From Anaerolineaceae bacterium (GTDB lineage Bacteria > Chloroflexota > Anaerolineae > Anaerolineales > Anaerolineaceae), in the NCBI GenBank assembly GCA_002702705.1, contig PABH01000013.1:1-64000 (forward strand): a stretch of DNA of 64,000 nt. Reading direction: 5' to 3'. This document shows, piece after piece, positions 7,727 to 15,833 of this stretch (position 1 is the stretch's first letter; the number at the start of each line of letters is the position of its first letter). Both the position numbers and the translations under genes were made by a program. The notes beneath the pieces were generated by a model, which was given only the letters and a program-made list of their open reading frames with translations, was not told where the DNA came from and made no database searches.

Positions 7727-10700
7727 ATGATGAATCATCGAAGTCTGAAACAGTTTCTTGCGTTATGTTGGGTCGTTGTCTTAATCAGTGCTTTATTTGT
7801 TAAACCAGTAATAGCCAACCAGGTTTTACAAACCAGTAACACCATTTGGTATGTTTCTCCATCTGGCGATGGGACAAATGGCTTAAGTTGGCAAACCGCT
7901 TACAACGATCTCCAGGATGCGCTGGCATCCGCCTTGGAGGGGGATGAAATTTGGGTTGCGGCCGGCGTTTACAAACCGGGAATGGACCGAACTGACAGTT
8001 TTCACCTTGTGCCTGGTGTGGCTTTGTACGGAGGGTTTGTTGGGAATGAATTAACGCGCGAGGAACGTGATTGGGAAGTTAATCTCACCATTTTAAGTGG
8101 AGATATTGACGAGAATGACAGCAATACGGATGGTGATTTTATTGCTGAAACTTCCGCGGACCTTGTAGGTGATAACAGTTATCATGTGGTGTATGTGGAT
8201 GGCACTATAGCGTCAATCTTTGACACGACTATATTTGATGGATTTATTATTACTGCGGGAATGGCAAACGGCAGTGAGTTTAATGATCGTGGAGGCGGTT
8301 TTTACTGTGATGGTTCCGGAGAGGGAAGTGAGTGCAGTCCCAGGTTACAAAATGTCGATTTTTATGGGAATGAAGCTTCCTTATATGGCGGAGCCATGTA
8401 CAATGATGGTTCATATGGGGGCGTTGGGAATCCTCAAATGGTAAACATGTATTTTGAAGGAAATGTGGCAGGGTATAGCGGTGGAGCGATATTCAATAAT
8501 GGAGATTCTGGATATAGCAGCCCCAGATTAGAAACTGCAAATTTTATAAAAAACAGTGCTGGTTTTTCCGGTGGTGCGATAAACAATTACGGTCATAACC
8601 AGGGAGTTAGTGATCCTGCTATCATAAATACAAATTTTTATAAGAATAGCGCTACTCAAGGAGGGGCGATTATTTCTTCTGGGCATGGGTACAGTTTAAC
8701 AAACTTTATAAATGTAATCATGTGGGAAAATAGTGCAGTTATTGGAAGTCAACTCTATAACGTGGATGCTTCTATAATATTTGTGAATAGTATTGTGCAA
8801 GGAGGGGTGAATGGGGATGGTATATATGGTTGGGTTAATGATTGGGAAGGATCAAATCTAGATGATGACCCCCTTTTTGTTGATGCAGAAAACGGGGATT
8901 TCCAATTACAGATAGGAAGCCCTGCTATTGATGCTGGCATAAATGCTAACTTCATATCCGCGGTGGATTTGGCCGGTAACCCTCGTATTGTGGACGGCGA
9001 TTTTTCCGGTGAAGCTGTGGTGGACATTGGGGCTTATGAGGCATCTATACCCTGTCCATCAGGAAGTATTCTGTATGTGGATACGCACTCACCCCATCCT
9101 TTATTAGGAGAGCAATGGCAAACAGCTTTTCATGATCTACAGTATGCTTTCAATGTTGCGAGGTTTTGTGAAAACATTACCGAAGTGTGGGTAAAAGCTG
9201 GTGTATACACCCCGGGAACAGAAAAAGAAGATAGTTTTCACCTTGCGCCAGGAGTAGCCGTTTATGGTGGTTTTACTGGGAATGAATTAACACAAGAGGA
9301 GCGGAATTGGAAAACGAATTCCACCATTCTTAGTGGTGATGTGGATGGAAATGACGTTAACTCTGATGGGAATTTCATTGCTGAGACAATAGAAGATATT
9401 GTTGGGGAGAATAGCTTGCAGGTGGTTGATCTTGATGGTACTGAAACCGAGATTACTGAAACGACCATTCTGGATGGATTTATTATTACTGCCGGATTGG
9501 CATATGATTATAGGTGCGGGGCTGGAATGCAAATTGGCGGAACGAAAGATCTGGTTAGTAAACCCATTTTAGAAAATTTGATATTTACCGGAAATTACTC
9601 TTCTTCAGCGGGGGGAGCGCTGTGTAATATATCCAGCAGCCCAACGATTGAAAACGTAACATTTATTTCAAACGAAGCCATGTATGGTGGTGCGATTTCT
9701 AACAGTGGGGATCGGAGTCTTTCTAGCCCGTATCTGAGTCGAGTTTTATTTATCAATAACGTAGCTGTGTACGGTGGGGCAGTGTACAATGATGGATTTA
9801 TTGGAATCAGCAGCCCCGTTTTTGAAAATGTTAAATTCTTAAAGAATGTTGCTGATTGGGGTGGGGCGATGTATAACTCAGCCTTTGATGGTGATAGTAG
9901 TCCAAGTTTTAAGAATGTTCTGTTTTTTGATAATTCAGCATTTAATGGTGGTGCAGTTTTTAATTTAAGTGGTGATGGGACCTCTAATCCAAATTTTGTA
10001 AATGTAACTTTTTCAAAAAATTTCGCAAAATTGAATGGGGGGGCGATATATAGCCAAACTTTGAGGGATGGTATTAGTAATCCGCTTATAACCAATGTAA
10101 TTTTTTGGGGAAATACAGCGGGAGATGAAGGTAACCAAATTTATAACGATGAAGCTACTTTTGAAATTAAATCAAGTATTTTTGAAGGCGGGCTTACTGA
10201 ACCAGGAGGCGTAAATGACCCTTCTACCGTGACGGATCTTGGTGGTAATCTGGATATTGATCCATTGTTTGTAGATGCAAATAATGGTAACTACCATTTA
10301 TTAATCAACAGCCCTGCGATTGATTCCGGTTCTAATGATGCAGTAACTTTGTTGATAGATTTGGATGGAAACACCCGTATTACAGATGGTGATCAAAACG
10401 GTACGGATACTGTGGATATGGGTGCTTATGAGTTTCATGGATATACTTTATTTGTTTCTGCAACTGGAAATGGTGCGGGGACTATTTCCAGCAATCCCGG
10501 TGATATTGTTTGTGAAGATGAATGTGATCAGGATTTTGAATATAATACGCTTGTTACCCTTACTGCCGTACCAGGTCAAGAGTCAAAATTTTTGGGCTGG
10601 CGTGGTGCCTGTACCAACATAACAGGAGATTGTGTGGTTACAATGGATGATTCGAAATCTGTCACCGCATTATTTGGGTTAAATCAATATCCACTTTCTG

Positions 10701-12196
10701 TTTCCAAGAATGGCACAGGGGTTGGTTCCATTAACAGTTTTCCAGACGGTATTATCTGTGGGGAGGATTGCAGCGAGAATTTTGATTACAATACGGTTGT
10801 AACCCTCTCTGTTACACCTGAACAAGGGTCTGTGTTTCAGGGTTGGAGCGGAGCCTGTACTAACACAACGGGAGATTGTGTTGTGACAGTGGATGAAGCC
10901 AAATCGGTGACAGTAACCTTTGCATTGAATCAATATGACTTGACTGTAAACCTGAGTGGCACTGGTAGTGGTTTAATTATTAGCAGTCCGGAGGGTATTA
11001 ATTGCGGTTTAGACTGTCAGGAGAAATACGATTTCAATACAGAAGTGACTCTAACTGCCACCCCGGAAGATGGTTCTACATTTGTGGGCTGGAGCGGAGC
11101 CTGTACTAACACAACGGGAGATTGTGTGGTGACAATGGATGAAGCCAAATCGGTGACAGCAAACTTTACATTGAATCAATATGACCTGACTGTAAATCTG
11201 AATGGCACTGGCAGTGGTTTAGTTACCAGCGGTCCGGTGGGTATTAATTGCGGTTTAGACTGTCAGGAAGAATACGATTTCAATACGGAAGTGACTCTAA
11301 CTGCAGCACCGGAAGATGGTTCTATATTCACGGGTTGGAGTGGAGCCTGTACCAACACAACGGGAGATTGTGTGGTGACAGTGGATGAAGCCAAATCGGT
11401 GACGGCAACCTTTACATTGAATCAATATGACCTGACTGTGAACCTGGATGGCACTGGCAGCGGCGAGGTTAGCAGTAGTCCGGCGGGTATAAGTTGCGGT
11501 GTTGACTGTCAAGAATCCTACAATTATGATACGGAAGTGACTCTAACTGCCACCCCGGAAGATGGTTCTACATTTGTGGGCTGGAGCGGAGCTTGTACAA
11601 ACACAACGGGAGATTGTGTGGTTATTCTGGATGAAGCCAAATCGGTGACCGCAAACTTTACATTGAATCAATATGATTTGACTGTGAACCTGGATGGCAC
11701 TGGTAATGGTTTCGTTACCAGCAGCCCCGTGGGTATAAATTGCGGTTTGGACTGTCAGGAAAAATACAATTTCAATACGGAAGTGACTCTAACTGCCACA
11801 TCGGAAGATGGTTCAACGTTTGCTGGTTGGAACGGAGCATGTACTAACATAACGGGAGATTGTGTGGTTTTTCTGGATGAAGTCAAATCGGTGACAGCAA
11901 ACTTTACATTGAATCAATATGAATTGATTGTGAACCTGGGTGGTACTGGCAGTGGTTTCGTTACCAGCAGTCCGGAGGGTATAAACTGTGGTGCAAACTG
12001 TCAGGAATCCTATGATTACAATACCGAAGTAACCCTAACTGCCGCACCGGAAGATGGTTCAACGTTTGCTGGTTGGAACGGAGCATGTACTAACACAACG
12101 GGAGATTGTGTGGTTATTCTGGATGAAGTCAAATCGGTGACGGCTACCTTTACAAAAAAAGAATACCAGGTTTTTCTTCCGATGCTGATTAGATAA
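7727..12196 (+). CDS. Giant secreted beta-helix protein with seven InlB-like C-terminal repeats
   Basis: A 1489-residue exported protein. The signal peptide is at residues 1-31 (LALCWVVVLISALFV core, VIANQ end). Two homologous parallel beta-helix halves follow. Each opens with a W/LYV...WQTAxxDLQ motif and an (E/D)xWVxAGVY(K/T)PG strand, contains many GG(A/G)(I/M/V)xN rungs of the Pmp/choice-of-anchor Q type, and closes with NxRIxDGD...VDxGAYE (about 40-435 and 450-903). Then come seven tandem repeats of 82 residues with two Cys pairs each (xCGxDCQE and GACTNTTGDCV), resembling the InlB/Flg_new_2 bacterial repeat. The C-terminus is EYQVFLPMLIR. Probably a surface adhesin or carbohydrate-binding protein; no enzyme residues were identified. 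AAGGGGA lies just before the ATGATG start. Monocistronic. Confidence 0.85.
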   Translation: MMNHRSLKQFLALCWVVVLISALFVKPVIANQVLQTSNTIWYVSPSGDGTNGLSWQTAYNDLQDALASALEGDEIWVAAGVYKPGMDRTDSFHLVPGVALYGGFVGNELTREERDWEVNLTILSGDIDENDSNTDGDFIAETSADLVGDNSYHVVYVDGTIASIFDTTIFDGFIITAGMANGSEFNDRGGGFYCDGSGEGSECSPRLQNVDFYGNEASLYGGAMYNDGSYGGVGNPQMVNMYFEGNVAGYSGGAIFNNGDSGYSSPRLETANFIKNSAGFSGGAINNYGHNQGVSDPAIINTNFYKNSATQGGAIISSGHGYSLTNFINVIMWENSAVIGSQLYNVDASIIFVNSIVQGGVNGDGIYGWVNDWEGSNLDDDPLFVDAENGDFQLQIGSPAIDAGINANFISAVDLAGNPRIVDGDFSGEAVVDIGAYEASIPCPSGSILYVDTHSPHPLLGEQWQTAFHDLQYAFNVARFCENITEVWVKAGVYTPGTEKEDSFHLAPGVAVYGGFTGNELTQEERNWKTNSTILSGDVDGNDVNSDGNFIAETIEDIVGENSLQVVDLDGTETEITETTILDGFIITAGLAYDYRCGAGMQIGGTKDLVSKPILENLIFTGNYSSSAGGALCNISSSPTIENVTFISNEAMYGGAISNSGDRSLSSPYLSRVLFINNVAVYGGAVYNDGFIGISSPVFENVKFLKNVADWGGAMYNSAFDGDSSPSFKNVLFFDNSAFNGGAVFNLSGDGTSNPNFVNVTFSKNFAKLNGGAIYSQTLRDGISNPLITNVIFWGNTAGDEGNQIYNDEATFEIKSSIFEGGLTEPGGVNDPSTVTDLGGNLDIDPLFVDANNGNYHLLINSPAIDSGSNDAVTLLIDLDGNTRITDGDQNGTDTVDMGAYEFHGYTLFVSATGNGAGTISSNPGDIVCEDECDQDFEYNTLVTLTAVPGQESKFLGWRGACTNITGDCVVTMDDSKSVTALFGLNQYPLSVSKNGTGVGSINSFPDGIICGEDCSENFDYNTVVTLSVTPEQGSVFQGWSGACTNTTGDCVVTVDEAKSVTVTFALNQYDLTVNLSGTGSGLIISSPEGINCGLDCQEKYDFNTEVTLTATPEDGSTFVGWSGACTNTTGDCVVTMDEAKSVTANFTLNQYDLTVNLNGTGSGLVTSGPVGINCGLDCQEEYDFNTEVTLTAAPEDGSIFTGWSGACTNTTGDCVVTVDEAKSVTATFTLNQYDLTVNLDGTGSGEVSSSPAGISCGVDCQESYNYDTEVTLTATPEDGSTFVGWSGACTNTTGDCVVILDEAKSVTANFTLNQYDLTVNLDGTGNGFVTSSPVGINCGLDCQEKYNFNTEVTLTATSEDGSTFAGWNGACTNITGDCVVFLDEVKSVTANFTLNQYELIVNLGGTGSGFVTSSPEGINCGANCQESYDYNTEVTLTAAPEDGSTFAGWNGACTNTTGDCVVILDEVKSVTATFTKKEYQVFLPMLIR
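10442..12163 (+). repeat. Seven 246-bp tandem repeats inside the beta-helix gene
   Basis: Repeat units begin at 10442, 10688, 10934, 11180, 11426, 11672 and 11918, so the period is exactly 246 bp (82 codons). Units 3-7 are much closer to each other than units 1 and 2, which points to recent expansion at the 3' end. Such arrays can change copy number by recombination. Confidence 0.9.
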
Positions 12197-12246
12197 TCTT
12201 GCAATTAAAGCATATCCGTTTTTGTGACAATCGATGTATATAATGT

Positions 12247-12279
12247 GTAGCGGCGGGAGAAACCAAATCTCACCGCTAC
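12247..12279. other. Hairpin between the beta-helix gene and the trans-sulfuration gene
   Basis: GTAGCGG at 12247-12253 pairs with CCGCTAC at 12273-12279, with an inner GAGA/TCTC pair. No T-run follows, so it is a weak terminator candidate at best. Confidence 0.4.
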
Positions 12280-12334
12280 CTGGCTTTGTGCTTGCATTGT
12301 ATAATCGACGTAAGCCTATTGTTAAGGAGCCCTC

Positions 12335-13567
12335 ATGAACAACACCGCCAAACCCACTGGTTTTTCCAGTTTGCTCAACCATGCTTTTGAAGGGGAAAAC
12401 CCCTCTTTTTCCCACGCCGCGCCGATTTACCAGAGTTCCGCCTTTCGGTTTGATTCAGCGGAAGGGGCCGCCGCTGCTTTTGCGGGAGAAGAATCCGCAT
12501 TCATTTACACCCGGCTGGATAACCCCAACCATTCCCTGGTGGTGAAAAAGGTGGCTGCACTGGAAGGCTGGGATCTGCTGGGGGGACGGCCCTTAAATGA
12601 AATTTATCAGATGGTGGATGGTCAGTTATATGCTTCCGGTATGGCGGCCATTTCCAGCGCGGTTTACTGCTGTATCAATCAGGGCGATACCCTCATTTGC
12701 CAGCAAAATATCTATGGGGCCACCAACCAGTTCCTGAAACAATTGGCAGTAAAACTGAACTTAAAGCTGGTATGGGTGCAGGGAGAAGACCTGACAGCCT
12801 GGCAGCAGGCTTTTTTGGAAAATCCACAGGCCAAACTGGCCTATGCGGAAACCCCGGCCAACCCCACCCTGAGTATTGTCGATTTGTCGGAGGTGGCGAA
12901 CCTGGCACACCAATACCAGGCCTGGCTGATGGTGGATAACACCTTTGCCAGCCCTTATAACCAACGTCCGTTTAATCAGGGTGCTGATGTGATCATTCAT
13001 TCCACCACGAAGTATCTCTCCGGGCATGGGGTCATCATTGGCGGGATTGTCCTCAGCCGGCATCCGGAGTGGGTGAGCGAGGTGTTAAAACCGCATGCCA
13101 AACTGTTTGGCGCAACACCATCACCGTTTGATGCCTGGTTAACCAACCTGGGGTTAAAGACCTATGAGATCCGGATGCACCAGCATAACCAAAACGCACA
13201 GACTGTGGCGGAGTGGCTGAGCTCGCACCCAAAGATCGAAGCCGTGTATTATCCGGGGTTATCTACCCATCCGGGATATGAAACTGCGAAAAAACAAATG
13301 TACGCTTTTGGTGGTATGTTAGCGTTTGAAGTCAAGGGTGGATTATCGTCAGGAAAACATTTGATGGATCATTTAAAAATGATCTCTTTGGTGCCCACCC
13401 TTGGCAACTGCGATACGATTGTGCAGCACCCAGCCTCGATGAGCCACGTGGGTGTGCCGCGAGAAGAAAGATTGTTAAGCGGTATTACGGATGGTCTGGT
13501 ACGTTTTTCAACCGGCATTGAAAACGCGGCTGACCTGATCGCTGACCTCGAACAAGCACTTGGGTAA
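12335..13567 (+). CDS. PLP-dependent Cys/Met metabolism (trans-sulfuration) enzyme
   Basis: A 410-residue cytosolic enzyme of the MetB/MetC/MetY/MGL family. The PLP Schiff-base lysine is K226 in HSTTKYLSGHG; VDNTFASPYNQRP (PLP-binding Asp) and YTRLDNPNH (phosphate-binding region) are also clear, and the length fits. These enzymes make or split cystathionine, or exchange the gamma-substituent of O-acyl-homoserine or methionine. The position of the gamma-lyase Cys in methionine gamma-lyase (YGCT) reads YGAT here, which argues against a typical MGL. A loop insertion (GWDLLGGRPLNEIYQMVDGQ) precedes the LYASGMAA motif. The most likely calls are O-acetylhomoserine sulfhydrylase or a cystathionine lyase/synthase. 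AAGGAG lies 6 nt before the ATG; a TATAAT at 12300-12305 may be its -10 box. Confidence 0.82.
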   Translation: MNNTAKPTGFSSLLNHAFEGENPSFSHAAPIYQSSAFRFDSAEGAAAAFAGEESAFIYTRLDNPNHSLVVKKVAALEGWDLLGGRPLNEIYQMVDGQLYASGMAAISSAVYCCINQGDTLICQQNIYGATNQFLKQLAVKLNLKLVWVQGEDLTAWQQAFLENPQAKLAYAETPANPTLSIVDLSEVANLAHQYQAWLMVDNTFASPYNQRPFNQGADVIIHSTTKYLSGHGVIIGGIVLSRHPEWVSEVLKPHAKLFGATPSPFDAWLTNLGLKTYEIRMHQHNQNAQTVAEWLSSHPKIEAVYYPGLSTHPGYETAKKQMYAFGGMLAFEVKGGLSSGKHLMDHLKMISLVPTLGNCDTIVQHPASMSHVGVPREERLLSGITDGLVRFSTGIENAADLIADLEQALG

Positions 13568-13579
13568 AGGATTGTATTT

Positions 13580-14065
13580 TTGAAAAACCAAACCAGCAGT
13601 AATCTTTTTTTCGCTGCCATTTTTACAACCCTGGTAATCATCAGCCAAAACTATCTTGTTGGATTGGATTTTAAATTTTTTAGAATGACTGGTTTGGTGA
13701 TTCTTTTCCTGGCTGTTTGTTTTATCTTTATTCCCTTTTTTAGTTTAAAAAAGGATGGGGTTCCGCATAAAGGTGATACCTATATGCAAACAACAAGAGT
13801 TGTTACGAATGGGATTTATGGCATTGTCAGGCACCCGCAATACCTAGGTTATATGTTATTAACCTTGGGATTCACCTTACTTACGGTTCATTGGATTACA
13901 ATTTTTTTTGCTTTGATTGCTTTCTTTTTTTATAATCGCCAGATTGTTTTTGAAGAAATGGAACTGCAGGAAAAATATGGCCAAACTTATCGAGATTATT
14001 GTTTCATGACGCCAAAATTAAATTTTATTTTTGGCTGGGTCGTAAAATTTTTAAACGATAAGTAG
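13580..14065 (+). CDS. Isoprenylcysteine carboxyl methyltransferase-like membrane protein
   Basis: A 161-residue membrane protein with four hydrophobic helices. It carries the family signatures VRHPQYLGYMLLTLG (SAM/substrate loop) and the C-terminal EEMELQEKYGQTYRDY, as in ICMT/phospholipid methyltransferase proteins. Family members methylate small lipophilic acids or lipids; the bacterial substrate is not known. The start is a TTG at 13580, with AAAGGA about 9 nt upstream. The gene begins 12 bp after the trans-sulfuration gene and is probably cotranscribed; a link through SAM/methionine metabolism is possible but unproven. Confidence 0.8.
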   Translation: MKNQTSSNLFFAAIFTTLVIISQNYLVGLDFKFFRMTGLVILFLAVCFIFIPFFSLKKDGVPHKGDTYMQTTRVVTNGIYGIVRHPQYLGYMLLTLGFTLLTVHWITIFFALIAFFFYNRQIVFEEMELQEKYGQTYRDYCFMTPKLNFIFGWVVKFLNDK

Positions 14066-14072
14066 TTTTGCT

Positions 14073-15170
14073 TTATTCTTCCAGTGCCGCAGGGACGGAA
14101 TAATAATCCAGACCGTATTGGATAGTGGAAAGATAACTATCCTCAAAAAGTTTAACGTACATGCCGTTAAGGATTAAGAGGTTGTTTTTATACACCTGAT
14201 AAATTACCTTGCCCTCCCAACCGCTTTTTTTTGATTGCCAACTGAGCTGGTATATTCCGGCATCAATCGTTTCCCGGTTGTTAACTTTGATTTCCTGGGT
14301 CTGTTTGGGCAGAGAGTTTATTAGTATTTCAATGACCTGTTTTTCCAGGTTGTTTTCCGATAGTTTGGCAGGTACATACATGAGGTGATGGGTCAGCGCT
14401 GCATTTTCATCCGGTGCCCAAAATTGATCTTCTACTACATCGCCCACATCCGCTGCTCGATAAGCCCAGCTAATCGGCGTTTCAAAAGAAAACAATTCGA
14501 GCGAATCTCTAAAAACCCAAACGTAATTGTAAAGATAAAAATTCTCCACACCTTCACTCTGGAACTTAAAGCCATCCAAGATGGTTTGGTAAAGTGGGGA
14601 ATATTCCGCAATCCGAGATGTTTCCATCCAGGTATCAATTGTAAAAACGGCGTTGTTGATGCGGTAATAAAAGGTATCTACTGTTTCGGGAATGCCATTA
14701 AAATCCACACTTTTACGGAAAACCGCCCGATCCTTGACCGAATTGATTTCATGCTCACCGGGTAGATACTCGTCAAAATAATCAAAAAAATTCTCTTCAC
14801 GGGCCAGGACATACCGTTCAAAATCTTCCGCGGTTAAAGCATGGCCGGTGTAGTTGACCGTAATATAGATTGCTCCTTCGCCTGCTTGTTCGCTGGCAAA
14901 CATAGACCCATTTTCATCCGATTCAATGGTCCAGCCGGCGGGGATTGGGATCTCAAAAGTCTGGCTGGGATGGACAAAAAGCTGCTCTCCGGTTTCAGTA
15001 ATCATTGGTTTTTCAGAGGCCACCTCAGTGGGCAGTCTTCGTTGTGCGGCTGGTGTGGTGGGGCGAATTTCTTGTTCGGTTGTGTTTTTTCCAACCGGAA
15101 GCTGGCAGGATAATCCTGAGAGTAACAAGAAAATCAAGCCAAACCAAATGTGATTTTTTTTAGAGAACAT
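14073..15170 (-). CDS. Lipoprotein of unknown function
   Basis: About 365 residues. The N-terminus MFSKKNHIWFGLIFLLLSGLSC has a lipobox (LSGLSC), so the mature protein should be diacylated on Cys and face outward. The rest is soluble, with two similar parts, each with aromatic-rich strands (FEIPIPAGWTIESDENGSMF and FSFETPISWAYRAADVGDVV) like PsbP/serine-rich lipoproteins; I cannot name a family with confidence. The start at 15170 follows GGAGG by 5 nt; the in-frame TTG four codons earlier overlaps that site. The gene converges on the ICMT-like gene with a gap of only 7 bp. Confidence 0.7.
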   Translation of the reverse strand: MFSKKNHIWFGLIFLLLSGLSCQLPVGKNTTEQEIRPTTPAAQRRLPTEVASEKPMITETGEQLFVHPSQTFEIPIPAGWTIESDENGSMFASEQAGEGAIYITVNYTGHALTAEDFERYVLAREENFFDYFDEYLPGEHEINSVKDRAVFRKSVDFNGIPETVDTFYYRINNAVFTIDTWMETSRIAEYSPLYQTILDGFKFQSEGVENFYLYNYVWVFRDSLELFSFETPISWAYRAADVGDVVEDQFWAPDENAALTHHLMYVPAKLSENNLEKQVIEILINSLPKQTQEIKVNNRETIDAGIYQLSWQSKKSGWEGKVIYQVYKNNLLILNGMYVKLFEDSYLSTIQYGLDYYSVPAALEE

Positions 15171-15303
15171 ATATTCCTCCAATCTTCACTAATTTACTGG
15201 AGCTTAAAACAAAACAAAATACCAAAAATTCTTAACATAGGTTCAATTTTAGCAATCTGTATATGACAAAGCAAATCCTCTTACCAGAATTGGAAGGTGC
15301 CGG

Positions 15304-15331
15304 TTCTTAAAATTAAGTTTTTATATATAAT
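15304..15331 (+). promoter_or_regulatory. Candidate promoter for the 15.4-18.9 kb genes
   Basis: A clear TATAAT at 15326-15331 with a weak TTCTTA at 15304-15309, 16-bp spacing, 31 bp before the ATG at 15363. Confidence 0.45.
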
Positions 15332-15362
15332 GGGTTTAGGTATGTAGAAGGAGGAAGCGGTT

Positions 15363-15821
15363 ATGCAATCTTCTCAGTCAAAAAAGAGTTCAACGCCCCG
15401 TTTTTTAATGGGTGTTTTAATTTTATTATTTATTCTGATCGTTTTTGCTGGTTTGTTATATATGTCCGGCATCCTTTTTTTTAATGGTTGGATGCCTTGT
15501 TACCCTCCCCCCTGGGTTAGTGTGGATGGGGCTGTTAAAGTGGATGTGTATGCTTTTTATGACGCCAATCAAAACGGCAATCCGGATGAAGGTGAACGAT
15601 CTTTGCCGAATATTGAAGCCAGCTTAGGGGGGAAAACAAAAATCACCAACCAGGAAGGAATAACAACCCTCTATTTATTTAAAGAAGGTTGTGCCTGTAG
15701 GTGCGGAAAAAATGAATCGGTCAGTATTCAGGTACCCTTAAGTTGGGAAGCTACAACGCCAACAACCATTCGATTAAAAGAAAGTGAAACACAGGTAAAT
15801 TTTGGTTTGATCAAACCTTAA
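15363..15821 (+). CDS. Membrane-anchored SdrD B-like domain protein
   Basis: A 152-residue protein. One membrane helix lies at residues about 19-42; the outer part holds one SdrD-B/Cna-B-like beta domain recognisable from VDVYAFYDANQNGNPDEGERSLPN (acidic calcium-type loop) and the TNQEGITTLYLF strand. A Cys cluster (CACRC) sits in a loop near residue 115. Such domains usually act as spacers or calcium-stabilised modules. A GGAGGAAGC ribosome site precedes the ATG. The gene after it starts 12 bp downstream, so they likely form an operon. Confidence 0.65.
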   Translation: MQSSQSKKSSTPRFLMGVLILLFILIVFAGLLYMSGILFFNGWMPCYPPPWVSVDGAVKVDVYAFYDANQNGNPDEGERSLPNIEASLGGKTKITNQEGITTLYLFKEGCACRCGKNESVSIQVPLSWEATTPTTIRLKESETQVNFGLIKP

Positions 15822-15833
15822 CTTTATTCCATT

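Noticed and set aside
10442-12163. Possible integron or phage tail-fibre repeat array
   Set aside because: The repeats are in frame in one long secreted protein with conserved Cys pairs; no integrase, att-like site or phage gene is near.
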